A stretch of 41,243 bases of DNA from JAJZXY01 sp046706185 (GTDB lineage: Archaea > Thermoplasmatota > Thermoplasmata > Sysuiplasmatales > Sysuiplasmataceae), in assembly GCA_046706185.1 (NCBI GenBank), contig JBJKPR010000058.1, positions 1 through 41,243 on the forward strand, read 5' to 3'. A program made the translations under genes and the position numbers. The notes beneath the pieces are model-generated. The model was not told the origin of the DNA. It did no database searches and worked only from the letters and a program-made list of their open reading frames with translations. Position 1 is the stretch's first letter. Each line of letters opens with the position of its first letter. Shown here one piece after another: positions 1 through 8,320 of the stretch.

Positions 1-144
1 TTAATCAAATACGATTATCTTACTATCATATTTATATGTTTTTCGTACTCAAAATTCAATCTGATTTTGAAGCCCTGATTCAACAATAAATCATCTTGTG
101 TCAGTGGAATAGGCATGTAATGCAGGAGTTACAGCCGGACGAAG
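1..144. other. AT-rich intergenic edge, no gene seen
   Basis: The first 100 or so bases are much richer in A and T than the rest of the window and carry stops in all frames at short intervals. No open frame of useful length and no RNA gene is visible. It lies downstream of the tRNA-Arg gene on the minus strand and may hold that transcript's terminator. A neighbouring gene to the left cannot be judged. Confidence 0.5.
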
Positions 145-219
145 CGGGCGTGGAGGGATTCGAACCCTCGACCACTTGCTTAGGAGGCAAGTGCCATATC
201 CTGACTAGGCCACACGCCC
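145..219 (-). tRNA. tRNA-Arg (anticodon CCT)
   Basis: Read on the minus strand, the segment folds into a full cloverleaf. The acceptor stem GGGCGTG pairs with CACGCCC, followed by discriminator G. The D arm is closed by GCC/GGC. The anticodon stem CTTGC/GCAAG encloses the loop CTCCTAA, giving anticodon CCT, which reads AGG. The T arm GAGGG-TTCGAAT-CCCTC is canonical. No intron is present and the 3' CCA is not encoded, so it must be added after transcription. AGG is a heavily used arginine codon in the surrounding genes. A TATA-like TTAATAAT (minus-strand reading) lies at about 251-258, just past the FKBP stop codon, at a suitable distance upstream. Confidence 0.96.
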
Positions 220-262
220 CAAGTAAACAGAACAGAGTAAGGTGTCCGGATTATTAACTACG

Positions 263-1069
263 CTACTTGTTTTCCTGCCCGCCTTCCTTTATCTCCTCCG
301 GGGAGGGCTGCTCCGGGGGAGGTGCCTCCTCCTTCGCTGCAGCCGGCGCGGCCTTGATATACCTCTCCAGAAATTCCACCTGATCCATTTCAGCAGTTTC
401 GTATGAGTCCGCAACGACCCTGAGCTTTGCTGCAATCCATTTCTGGTCGAGCTTGACTGTGTCTGGAAGCACTATTGTTGCCTTCTTTCCGTCGATGCTG
501 ACGTCGAAGCCGACGTTGCTTCCGTAATACATGTCAATCAGTGCCTTGATTTTCTCCAGCGGATCGACTACTCTCCTTACCACCTTGTACTTGTACCTCA
601 GGACATGCCCTGCCAGCGGGTTGTTAAAATCAATCCTCACCCTTCCCACTGTTGCCTGTGTGATCCTGCCCACCCTGTCGCCTATGCGTACATCTGTTCC
701 GACTCTGGGCTCAACTTCCATTCTCTCAAACTCACGGGCCGAGTAGAGCCTCACCTGAGCCGGATCCCTGGGTCCGGCAGCATCCTCCGGCTTTATTTCC
801 ACTTCAACTTCCTCGCCTACCTTCGCCGAGAGAATTGAGTTCTCAAGTCCCTTGAAGAACCTGTTCTTCCCGACAATTTCGTAGATCGGAGCATATACGG
901 TCTTCTCATCATAGATGTCGGCCTTTTCGGCATTTTCCTTGCTTGTTGTCTGGAAGAGCTTGCCTGTTTCCTTTATCCATGCGTCGAGTTCAATCTGAAT
1001 CAGGTCGCCCGAGCTTATTTTCGTATCATCCCTTTTCTCTTCTGTGCCAGTCTGGGCGTCATTTGCCAT
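263..1069 (-). CDS. Long-type archaeal FKBP peptidyl-prolyl cis-trans isomerase
   Basis: A 268-residue FKBP/SlyD-like isomerase that catalyses cis-trans isomerisation of peptidyl-prolyl bonds and usually also acts as a folding chaperone in the cytoplasm. The N-terminal half is the FKBP core interrupted by an insert-in-flap segment; the conserved DFNNPLAGH stretch is the hallmark of the SlyD-like branch. Residues from about 175 to 240 form the extra C-terminal domain of the long archaeal type, followed by a charged, proline-rich tail (PAAAKEEAPPPEQPS) that is probably disordered. There is no signal peptide. The ATG at 1069 is preferred over a TTG two codons upstream because GGTGAT ends five bases before it. 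The gene is transcribed divergently from the secreted protein at 1353. Confidence 0.9.
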   Translation of the reverse strand: MANDAQTGTEEKRDDTKISSGDLIQIELDAWIKETGKLFQTTSKENAEKADIYDEKTVYAPIYEIVGKNRFFKGLENSILSAKVGEEVEVEIKPEDAAGPRDPAQVRLYSAREFERMEVEPRVGTDVRIGDRVGRITQATVGRVRIDFNNPLAGHVLRYKYKVVRRVVDPLEKIKALIDMYYGSNVGFDVSIDGKKATIVLPDTVKLDQKWIAAKLRVVADSYETAEMDQVEFLERYIKAAPAAAKEEAPPPEQPSPEEIKEGGQENK

Positions 1070-1109
1070 TATCAATCACCGGTGTAATAGTGATGGGATT
1101 ACAGTGTTA

Positions 1110-1117
1110 TTTTTAAA
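1110..1117 (-). promoter_or_regulatory. TATA-like box of the FKBP gene
   Basis: The minus-strand reading TTTAAAAA sits about 44 bases upstream of the ATG at 1069. This would place transcription start near 1087 and leave a short leader holding the GGTGAT ribosome binding site. Position and composition only; no experimental support. Confidence 0.45.
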
Positions 1118-1310
1118 GCTTGGCATCGAAAACACCTCCCGCAGCAGGGCCTTTTCACCGGCAGGATGCGAGCCTGCCGTATCTTGACACGTGCTGAAAA
1201 CAAGGCAAGGAAGTGCCGGCCTGAGCACGGCATGTAAACATTTGTCAGGGTACCTTCCCCTCCCCTCATAAGGGCGTTCTGCAAAAAGTGTTCGATGTCT
1301 GTCAAATAAT

Positions 1311-1349
1311 CTATTTAAGAAGTGCACTCAACTAAGCAGGGCGAGGTGA
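1311..1349 (+). promoter_or_regulatory. TATA-like box and ribosome binding site of the secreted protein gene
   Basis: CTATTTAAG at 1311-1319 is a good archaeal TATA box. About 26 bases on, transcription would start near 1339, and GAGGTGA at 1343-1349 then lies three bases before the ATG at 1353. The rest of the 280-base divergent spacer (1070-1352) shows no other clear element. Confidence 0.5.
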
Positions 1350-1352
1350 AAC

Positions 1353-2501
1353 ATGAAGGGATTACACAGAACGCTAGCGGTCTCCTTGGCTGCGCTCGTG
1401 ATGCTCTCGGCAACATCGTTTGCGCTTGCAGACGGCAACCAGAGCAATCAGACGCAGAACGGGACAGTTGCCCCCATAACTGTCCAGTCAGACTCTAGCA
1501 AACTGGTAGTGCACAATAGCAAGATAACAATATGGTTCCAGGGCTACAAGCCGGTCCTGCACATATTTGAACGCAATGCAAGCGGCAACAGTACCGGTTT
1601 CACAGTTGCCATCAAGGGCGTTTATGAGCTTAACTCCACAAACGCTCCGGTCGCAGTGCTTCCGATGACAAGGGCATTCCCCGAAATCGAGGATGCAGGC
1701 AACGGTCCACTGAACTACAGCAGCGGTGTCTCGGTACAGTACAACAACACGACAAGTATCATGAACATAACTTTCAGCCTCACCGCCAACGAGCTGAGGG
1801 TAATGCCACTGCTGATGAACCAGAACACGGCCCAGTCCAGCGACATGGTGAACTGGTCAAACCTTGTCGTCGGTCAGGCATCTGTTCAGGTCATCTTCCA
1901 CATCAACGCTACGACCGCACATGTCAAGTTCGACTTCCTGGTAAACCAGTGGACATGGTTGAACAACACATCTGACAAACTTGCGCTGAATGCGGTGGTC
2001 GCCGGCCATCAGACGGTCCGTGACAGCCAGGGTCAGGAGCCAACAGACCAGGGCGTCACAGTCGGACAGTCTGATTCCAGCAACCAGACAGAAAGCAGTG
2101 TTGCCACAACTGCTTCTCCTGCAAGCAGCGTGCAGCGACAGGACGACAGCGTCTCCATAGTCGGACAGAACTTCCTGCAGCTCGGATATGTCAGCTGGGG
2201 CAGTGAAGCGAATGCAACCTACGCCAACGGGACAACAACACCAGTCAACGTGACTATGACAATGTTCAGTCACGGCATGACCGAAGACGACTACAACTAC
2301 ACAAGCATGCTCTTCGTCTTCAACACACCCTCCGGATGGAACACAAACTACACGAAGCTCGTCTACGACCCGACAATAGGCATTACACTGTCCTCATCAT
2401 CGGGCCTGTCATCTGAGGTTGTGGCGCTTGGTGCAATAGCCGGCGTTGTTGCTGCCGTAGCGGCGATTGGCGCTGTCATTGTTCTGAGAAGAAGGAAATA
2501 A
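1353..2501 (+). CDS. Secreted, sequon-rich surface protein with C-terminal membrane anchor
   Basis: This 382-residue protein has an N-terminal signal peptide (MKGLHR, then a hydrophobic stretch ending around ALADGN at residue 28). Its extracellular body carries well over a dozen N-X-S/T sequons, for example NQS, NQT, NGT, NAS, NST, NYS and NWS. One hydrophobic helix precedes the C-terminal cytoplasmic stop-transfer sequence LRRRK. A low-complexity Ser/Thr/Gln-rich linker at about 225-260 splits the ectodomain in two. This is the usual plan of an archaeal N-glycosylated surface protein held in the membrane. No enzymatic motif is recognised, so the function is unknown. It has its own promoter and a GAGGTGA ribosome binding site. 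The protein at 39196-40269 has the same overall plan but a different ectodomain. Confidence 0.85.
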   Translation: MKGLHRTLAVSLAALVMLSATSFALADGNQSNQTQNGTVAPITVQSDSSKLVVHNSKITIWFQGYKPVLHIFERNASGNSTGFTVAIKGVYELNSTNAPVAVLPMTRAFPEIEDAGNGPLNYSSGVSVQYNNTTSIMNITFSLTANELRVMPLLMNQNTAQSSDMVNWSNLVVGQASVQVIFHINATTAHVKFDFLVNQWTWLNNTSDKLALNAVVAGHQTVRDSQGQEPTDQGVTVGQSDSSNQTESSVATTASPASSVQRQDDSVSIVGQNFLQLGYVSWGSEANATYANGTTTPVNVTMTMFSHGMTEDDYNYTSMLFVFNTPSGWNTNYTKLVYDPTIGITLSSSSGLSSEVVALGAIAGVVAAVAAIGAVIVLRRRK

Positions 2502-2613
2502 GCGTTCCGAAAACGAATTCCACAAACACTTTACCCATGTTTTTCCCCGCCGCCTGTTGCATTGCACAAAGGTTAAATCAGTAAGGCGGAAGTTAAGTCA
2601 TGGTTGAAACGCG

Positions 2614-4083
2614 ATGCAGAGCAGCAGGGCAGTGACACTGGATGAAAGGATAAGCACAGATCCTGTAATGCAAACTGAATTTGTAGTCTATGTTTACTTT
2701 CAGTATAATGAAGACCTGAAGGACGAGGATGTTATTGCCTCTGTAGACTCCGTGGTCGAGGGCAAGGCTAACGAGTCGCCGGAAGGGAGTCTCGATAGGG
2801 CAATAGCCTCATCCCTGCTAGGGCAGGGTCAGTCGAAAAACAGGTTTTCAGAGGAAGATGCGATAACAGCTCTCAGGAAGATGAAGCTCGAGATAGAAGG
2901 GGCAAGGAAGGAGGGGCATGACTTTCTTTCTGACCTTGTCATAAGGGATTACCACATCTTCGAGCAGTACCTCATCGGCGCATACACTGAATTCATGAAC
3001 AGGACAAGCTCTCTCGCGTCGGTCCATAATTACCTTGATGCGGAGATGGAGATATACAGGGCCGCTTGCTTCTGCTTCCCTGGCGTGAGAAAGCATGCGG
3101 ACGAGGTTTTCTCACATGTTTATACAGGGGCACAGGGAGGGGGCGGGGAGCCTGATGAGAGCGTCAGAAGGGTCGAGTTTCTTCAGTGGTTTGTCAGCCA
3201 GTACGTGATACCTGCCATCGACACGGTGGCATCGGAGTGGTACTTCACAAGGTTCAGAAGGCATCTCAACCAGCGGGTGCTCCCCATATTCAGGGATGTA
3301 CTTCAGCAGAGAAGGTCAGTCTTTGTTGTGAAGAGCAGATCGAAGAACAGTGTGGTGCTGGACGACCTGCTGTACGCAGAAAGTTTCGGCGTAAAGATGT
3401 CAGATGCAAATGCGCTCGAAAAGGGGAATGTGATCGAGTGCACGCTCGTGCGTTATGCCTCGTCCAACAGGATAAACAGCATTGTCAGGCTCATTTCACC
3501 CGAAGAGGCAGAGAGGGTGATATCCGAGATCAATTCCAAGAGGCAGCTGATGGTTGAAATGCACGACAGCTTTGTCGGTGCCTACGGTTCGGAAACGCTT
3601 CTACTCGGAAGCGTCCAGGATGCGATAGCGAAGTACACTGAATTCATGGGCCGTTTTTCGGAGGAGCACGGAATAAAGGATGCAGGCCTGCCGAGGCTTG
3701 TGAATGCAGAAGCCTTCAATTCATATCCGGACTTCAGGGCCGCACTGCTCTGTGAGGTGAACAATTTCTACCTTTCAATCTACTATCCGCTTCTTATGGA
3801 CGCGGTGGACGGGAAAATGAACAGCAGCTCCGCGGCGCAGGTTACAGACATATGCCTCACAAACGCAGTCGCAATGCCTTTCACATCACTGAAGCGGATA
3901 GTTGCACGGTATGGTGCAAGGCTTCTTGAACTCGAGGCTGCTCTGCGCCCCGAGATAGGGAACATATCAGCACTGAAGTCGCTGATCCTGAAAGAACGGG
4001 GGCACTCCTGGGACTATATGCCGCTCCCTGTGGTCTCTGACGGCATGCAGTCTACCGGCGGAGAGACTGTGGCAAAGAGCTGA
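2614..4083 (+). CDS. Unrecognised 489-residue protein
   Basis: I do not recognise this family. The protein is soluble, with no signal peptide or membrane helix, and looks mainly helical. Around residues 240-300 there is a beta-rich segment (VFVVKSRSKNSVVLDDLLY, then GNVIECTLVRY) that reads like a small barrel or RNA-binding-like fold inserted between two helical halves. Only a few cysteines occur (ACFCF near residue 150), so a metal site is unlikely. Codon use matches the neighbours, which argues for a resident gene. The ATG at 2614 has no ribosome binding site. An AT-rich GGTTAAAT at about 2570-2577 could be the TATA element of a short leader. It is followed by the convergent thioredoxin-like gene five bases after its stop. 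Confidence 0.8.
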   Translation: MQSSRAVTLDERISTDPVMQTEFVVYVYFQYNEDLKDEDVIASVDSVVEGKANESPEGSLDRAIASSLLGQGQSKNRFSEEDAITALRKMKLEIEGARKEGHDFLSDLVIRDYHIFEQYLIGAYTEFMNRTSSLASVHNYLDAEMEIYRAACFCFPGVRKHADEVFSHVYTGAQGGGGEPDESVRRVEFLQWFVSQYVIPAIDTVASEWYFTRFRRHLNQRVLPIFRDVLQQRRSVFVVKSRSKNSVVLDDLLYAESFGVKMSDANALEKGNVIECTLVRYASSNRINSIVRLISPEEAERVISEINSKRQLMVEMHDSFVGAYGSETLLLGSVQDAIAKYTEFMGRFSEEHGIKDAGLPRLVNAEAFNSYPDFRAALLCEVNNFYLSIYYPLLMDAVDGKMNSSSAAQVTDICLTNAVAMPFTSLKRIVARYGARLLELEAALRPEIGNISALKSLILKERGHSWDYMPLPVVSDGMQSTGGETVAKS

Positions 4084-4088
4084 AATCC

Positions 4089-4418
4089 TCAGGCCAGTGA
4101 CTGCCTGTAGAAGCTGCTGCTGCGCAGGTTGGCGAAGGCCCTCTTTGTCATGTCTACCGCCTCCGAGTATCCTGAGAGGATGTGCTTCACAGAACCGTCA
4201 GTGTATTCGAAGAAGACCTGGGGTATTATGTAGTCCTCACACCAGTCGCCATGTTCTTTCACAACCTCATCTGCCCGTTCGCCTGCAGTGTCTATGTCGA
4301 GCAGTTCAAGTTCAGCACCCAGTTCCTTCGCCACTTCCTTCATCGGCTCAACCGCTGTAGGAACGCAGTGCGGGCACCAGTTAGCATACACTACCTTCAC
4401 TTTCTTCACTTTGCTCAT
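4089..4418 (-). CDS. Thioredoxin/glutaredoxin-like protein with CPHC motif
   Basis: A 109-residue small redox protein. After a basic N terminus and a beta strand (KVKVVYANW) comes the active-site CPHC at about residues 14-17, the same dipeptide as in DsbA but in a glutaredoxin-sized fold. The cis-proline typical of the thioredoxin fold is present in YIIPQVFF. An extra cysteine sits in DWCEDY. It has no signal peptide, so it probably acts in the cytoplasm on disulfides or as a thiol donor. The ATG at 4418 overlaps the stop of the preceding gene (4-base ATGA overlap) and has GGGAGG upstream; a longer reading starting near 4493 only runs through the upstream gene. Coupling with the Cys-rich 156-residue protein suggests that protein is its partner or substrate. 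Confidence 0.85.
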   Translation of the reverse strand: MSKVKKVKVVYANWCPHCVPTAVEPMKEVAKELGAELELLDIDTAGERADEVVKEHGDWCEDYIIPQVFFEYTDGSVKHILSGYSEAVDMTKRAFANLRSSSFYRQSLA

Positions 4419-4885
4419 TTGCTTCCTCCCACAGAATGCACTGAATGGCTGCGCAAACCCTCGTTTACAGGGGATACAAGAAGCTTGCCGCACTCCCTGC
4501 AGAGAAAGAGCCCCTTTCTCGAAGGGTCGTCGGATTTTGTCCTCCTGTAGTTCTGCGTCCAGTAAGCCTCACGCAGCACAATATCCTCCTGCACCTTGCC
4601 TTCCAAGCCAAGATCCCACGGATGTCTTGTTGCAATCCTTATGTCCTGGTCAGCGACAGCGCCAAGTCCGGCCGTGTTTGCGCTCAGGAATTTCTTGAAG
4701 CCTGGCACATCGATATCCCTTCCGTACATTACGATCCTTGAAACATAGCCGCCTGGGCACGTCATGCATGAAATCAGGTTTTCTCCGTCTTCCATGAAAT
4801 ACATGTCCGTCTTCTGATCACAGTGACCATAGCATTTACCGTCGGCTTTCAGGTAACCATCTATTATGCGCCTGTAATCCATCAT
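4415..4885 (-). CDS. Unrecognised Cys-rich protein translationally coupled to the CPHC redox protein
   Basis: A 156-residue soluble protein that I cannot assign to a family. It has three cysteine clusters: C-x3-C in GKCYGHC near residue 20, C-x2-C in SCMTCPGG near 42, and C-x2-C in LCREC near 130. These could bind zinc or an iron-sulfur cluster, or could form the disulfides the neighbouring CPHC protein works on. The last codons and TGA overlap the next gene's ATG (ATGA), so both are read from one transcript. The first two codons are both Met; either could be the start. The divergent aminotransferase spacing (46 bases) leaves little room for other elements. Confidence 0.75.
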   Translation of the reverse strand: MMDYRRIIDGYLKADGKCYGHCDQKTDMYFMEDGENLISCMTCPGGYVSRIVMYGRDIDVPGFKKFLSANTAGLGAVADQDIRIATRHPWDLGLEGKVQEDIVLREAYWTQNYRRTKSDDPSRKGLFLCRECGKLLVSPVNEGLRSHSVHSVGGSK

Positions 4886-4930
4886 CTTTCCTGAAAAAGA
4901 ATGGCCAACTGAAACATAAATATTGGCAAT

Positions 4931-6127
4931 TCAGGCGGGTGTCCTTATCGCCTTCTCAAGGCCATCCATTGCCTTTTCCATCACTTCAACAGGCGGAAGA
5001 AAGACGGAGCGGAAATGCATCTTCCCGAACTCGCTGTCAAAGCCTGAGCCGTTGACGAAAAGGACATGCCCGTGCTTCAGCACATGAAGGACGAAATCCC
5101 TGTCGTTATTCCATCCATCCGCGTCTATCCTCGGAAAGACATAGAATGCGCCCTCTGGGGCTGTCACTGATACGCCTTCCATTTCGTTGAGTCGCCTGAC
5201 AGTGTAGTCCCTCCTCTCCCTCAGTGTCTTCACCATTTTCGCAACATGCGTCTGCGGTCCCTTCAGGGCGGCAACCATTGCCCTCTGGGCAGGATTGCTC
5301 GCGCAGAGCCTTGCCCTTGCCTCCTTCAGGAAAGCATCCTTGAGCTCGTCGAGATAGCCTTCTGCGTCTCTGAACATGGTGTATCCTATCCTCCATCCTG
5401 TCACAAGATAACTCTTTGAAAAACCGTTGAGTATGACCATGGGAACATCCCTAGACACGCTCGACGGGGAAACATGTTTCCTGCCGTAAGTGAGCATGTC
5501 GTATATTTCATCAGATATTACAGGCAGATTGTGTTCGCCTGCAATGTTGCATATCTCGCGCAGGTCCTTCTCGCTGTAGACGGCGCCTGTCGGATTGTTC
5601 GGGCTGACCACCAGTATTGCTCTCGTTTTGTCAGTGATCCTGGAACGCATCTGTTCCAGGTCGGGCCTCCAGTTATCCTCCTCCGCCGTCCTGTACGGGA
5701 CGGGCTTTCCGCCGTAGTACCTCGTCACGGCAGAATAAGGAGGGTACGTGGGTCCCGGGACAAGCAGCTCGTCACCCTGTTCGATCATTGCGCCGAGGAG
5801 CATCTGTATCCCCTCCGTGATGCCGGTGGTCACGACAATGCTTCCGGTGTCAATATCGTTCGAGTTCTTTCTCTTCTCCCTTTCGGCTATTGCCTCCCTC
5901 AGCTCGATATAGCCTTCCGAATCACCGTAGTTGTTGTGCCCCTCGAGCACTGCATCAAACATCGCCCTCTTGATGTGCTCGGGCGTGTCGAAGTCGAAAG
6001 CACCGGGGTCTCCTATGTTCAGCCAGATTACCTTCGTCCCCTTCCGCTCCAGCTCCCTTGCTGGAAGAACCAGGTCCCTGATGGCATACTCCATCCCGAC
6101 TGCCCTCACGGCGGGTCTGAACTGCAT
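4931..6127 (-). CDS. Class I/II PLP-dependent aminotransferase, alanine transaminase-like
   Basis: A 398-residue fold-type I aminotransferase of the AlaA/AspC branch, moving an amino group between an amino acid (probably alanine or glutamate) and a 2-oxo acid. PLP-site residues are all visible: N178 in SPNNPTG, D206 and Y209 in SDEIYD, the Schiff-base lysine K238 in GFSKSY, and R246 in GWRIGY. The motif LNIGDP near residue 38 at the N terminus contacts substrate. Length is normal for the family. Family assignment is firm, but the exact substrate cannot be read from sequence. It stands alone between the Cys-rich protein and the TPR pair, all on the minus strand, and the 48-base gap behind the TPR gene means it could be cotranscribed. 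Confidence 0.93.
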   Translation of the reverse strand: MQFRPAVRAVGMEYAIRDLVLPARELERKGTKVIWLNIGDPGAFDFDTPEHIKRAMFDAVLEGHNNYGDSEGYIELREAIAEREKRKNSNDIDTGSIVVTTGITEGIQMLLGAMIEQGDELLVPGPTYPPYSAVTRYYGGKPVPYRTAEEDNWRPDLEQMRSRITDKTRAILVVSPNNPTGAVYSEKDLREICNIAGEHNLPVISDEIYDMLTYGRKHVSPSSVSRDVPMVILNGFSKSYLVTGWRIGYTMFRDAEGYLDELKDAFLKEARARLCASNPAQRAMVAALKGPQTHVAKMVKTLRERRDYTVRRLNEMEGVSVTAPEGAFYVFPRIDADGWNNDRDFVLHVLKHGHVLFVNGSGFDSEFGKMHFRSVFLPPVEVMEKAMDGLEKAIRTPA

Positions 6128-6175
6128 GAATCATTGAGTTTCTGTGAGGATAAAAAGCTGATTGTGCGACTCCTT

Positions 6176-8320
6176 TCAGGCTGCGCCTGTTCTCCTCATC
6201 AGCTTTTTCAGGTTACGGCGTGCAACGGCACACGGCGGCCGGGCGGCGAGAGCTGCTTCAAACTCCCTCCTCGCACCGTCGTAGTCATGAAGCTCCGCCA
6301 GAGCAATTCCCATGCTGTTCCTCGCAACCCCCGAGTCATGCTTTGCGATGGATTTCCTGAGCATCTCTGCAGCCTCGACGTATGAGCCTGACTCAAGCAG
6401 CGCTGCTCCCAGGTTGAAGAGCGGCTGCCATCTTCCCGATGACGCGCTCTTCCTCAGCACCTCCAGGCTCCTCTTTGTATCCCCTTCCAGAAGGAGGCAG
6501 ACGCCCTCGTTATTCTCTACTGAAGCATTCCTTGATGCCGTCGCGCTGAAGTAGTCCAGTGCGCTCGCCGGTCCCCTCTTCTCCATCTGCACCATTCCCC
6601 TGTTGGCGGAAAAGAGGAGTTCGGCATGCTCCTGCCTTCCTATTATCTTAAGGGCCTTTCCAGGTTTCCATTCCATGAGCAGCAGGGAGCACTTAGCGGC
6701 CGAGTTCAGCTGTCCGTCCCTGTCACCCAGTGCAGTAATCGCCTCCTCGTATCTTCCAAGGAATGCGAGGTCTGCCGCAAGCCTGGTGCTGCCTGCATGT
6801 GATGGCGACAGGGCAGAGAGCCTTCTTGCCATCTTCTCCGCCCTGTCGTAATCGCCCTCATCGAAGGAGCTCTGCTCCGCAAGCGACAGCACTTCGTGTG
6901 ATACAAGTTCTCCTCTGGCCATCCCCGAGAGCCGTGTGAGAATCACAGATGCAGCTGCCCTCGTTTCAGGTGTGCCAAGGTTTCTGAGCAGGCAGATGGC
7001 ATCCAGCATTCCCCTTTCCCCTGAGAGCATGCCCGCTTTCTCCATCCTTTCTGTCACAACCTCCGCACCTGGCAGTTCCCTGTTTTCTGCAATCACAGCT
7101 GGCACTGGAACATGCTCTTCGACCAGATACGTGGCAGGCGCATCGACTACAGCCACCGCTGCAGGTTCATGTTCGTCCGGTTCCTGCACCTGAACAGCCT
7201 GCACGGCGCTCCTGCTTCCACTGTTTTTCCTCAGCGCATTGATAACCGCAATGACATTCTCGTCCTTTTCACTCGACGAATACTTGATAAGGTAATCGAG
7301 CGCCTCCTCATTCCCCTGCTCGGCCAGTATCAGCCCCTTCATCCTCAGCGCTCTCGGCTCATCTTTTTCAAGGGAGAGAATGGAATCTATGATCCTGAGC
7401 GCTCCTTCGGTATCGCCCAGTGTGTACTTCGCAATCGCAAGGTTCTTCATTACGCCCTTGTCGTTCTTCTTGAGCTTCAGCACCCGCTCGTAGGCTGCCA
7501 TTGCCTCCTTCAGTCTTCCCAGGTGCTGCAGCGTCGCGCCCTTGTTCTGAAGAGCGCCCCTGTGTCCTGGCTTCAGCCGCAGTATTGCATCGTAGCAACG
7601 CAGCTCCTCCTCGTACCGTCCCAGCATGTAGAGTGCATTCGCCTTGCCGAACCAGTTGTCCACGCTGTCAGGCTTGAGCCTTATTGCCGAGTCGAACGAC
7701 AGGAGTGCCTGGTCGTACTGCTCCTTCTTCAGCTTTATGTTCCCCTCCAGCCTGAACGCCTCATCCGAGAGAGGTTCGACCCCAAGCACGGCTGTCACTG
7801 TCGAAAGTGCTTCCTCCAGGTCTCCGGCATCGTACCTTTCCCGCGCGTATTTCATCAGGTCGTGGTACTTTCTTTCATCCCTTCCCCTGGTGCCCTCTTC
7901 TCCCTTTTCCATCCTGTTCCTTATGCGCCTGAACGCAGCTGTTCTCCTGGCTGCATTCAGGAATTCGCCGCCTGTCTTGCATGTCACAGCACTTCCGCTC
8001 TTGAGCGCAGGGGGCCCGTCGTTGAAGACAGAAAGCAGAATTACCCTGCCCCCTCCCCTTGCTGCTGACCTCATAACAGAGTTGAGTGTTGCCGCAGGCA
8101 CCCTGAGGGAAGGAACCGGTGAAACAACAGTGCATCTCTTCCCCCCCAGTTTGCCCTTCAGTATGACCATTTTTTTCGAAATCTCATGTTCCTCGGCCCT
8201 GAACCCGATCGATTGGGCTACAGCTGCGCAGACTGCAACGTATTCATCCAGTGTACTGTCCATGAGGTATGCTGACACGTCTCCATGCTCTGTCAGCGAC
8301 TGTTCACTCCTTGCCGCCAT
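6176..8320 (-). CDS. Large TPR-repeat protein with a distinct N-terminal domain
   Basis: A 714-residue protein. Residues about 20-130 form an alpha/beta domain (from STLDEYVAVC to GEFLNAARR) that resembles the restriction-endonuclease-like fold in pattern but lacks a clear D...E-x-K set, so if related it is probably inactive; this is inference. From about 150 to 350 there is a run of canonical TPR units (for example ALLSFDSAIRLKPDS and EAMAAYERVLKLKKN), then a charged, Pro/Val-rich linker, and a second helical-repeat block to the end (DYDGARREFEAALAARPP). TPRs are scaffolds for protein-protein contacts; no enzymatic role is seen. The ATG at 8320 follows AAGGAGGTCC and lies inside the last codons of the upstream gene (17-base overlap), so the two are co-translated. 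Confidence 0.85.
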   Translation of the reverse strand: MAARSEQSLTEHGDVSAYLMDSTLDEYVAVCAAVAQSIGFRAEEHEISKKMVILKGKLGGKRCTVVSPVPSLRVPAATLNSVMRSAARGGGRVILLSVFNDGPPALKSGSAVTCKTGGEFLNAARRTAAFRRIRNRMEKGEEGTRGRDERKYHDLMKYARERYDAGDLEEALSTVTAVLGVEPLSDEAFRLEGNIKLKKEQYDQALLSFDSAIRLKPDSVDNWFGKANALYMLGRYEEELRCYDAILRLKPGHRGALQNKGATLQHLGRLKEAMAAYERVLKLKKNDKGVMKNLAIAKYTLGDTEGALRIIDSILSLEKDEPRALRMKGLILAEQGNEEALDYLIKYSSSEKDENVIAVINALRKNSGSRSAVQAVQVQEPDEHEPAAVAVVDAPATYLVEEHVPVPAVIAENRELPGAEVVTERMEKAGMLSGERGMLDAICLLRNLGTPETRAAASVILTRLSGMARGELVSHEVLSLAEQSSFDEGDYDRAEKMARRLSALSPSHAGSTRLAADLAFLGRYEEAITALGDRDGQLNSAAKCSLLLMEWKPGKALKIIGRQEHAELLFSANRGMVQMEKRGPASALDYFSATASRNASVENNEGVCLLLEGDTKRSLEVLRKSASSGRWQPLFNLGAALLESGSYVEAAEMLRKSIAKHDSGVARNSMGIALAELHDYDGARREFEAALAARPPCAVARRNLKKLMRRTGAA

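Noticed and set aside
1..60. Short minus-strand frame ending in TAA at the left edge
   Set aside because: It is closed by another stop about 15 codons upstream and has no features of a gene end.
5474..6385. 303-codon plus-strand frame
   Set aside because: It lies opposite the aminotransferase, which has all PLP-binding motifs, and the translation shows no family features.
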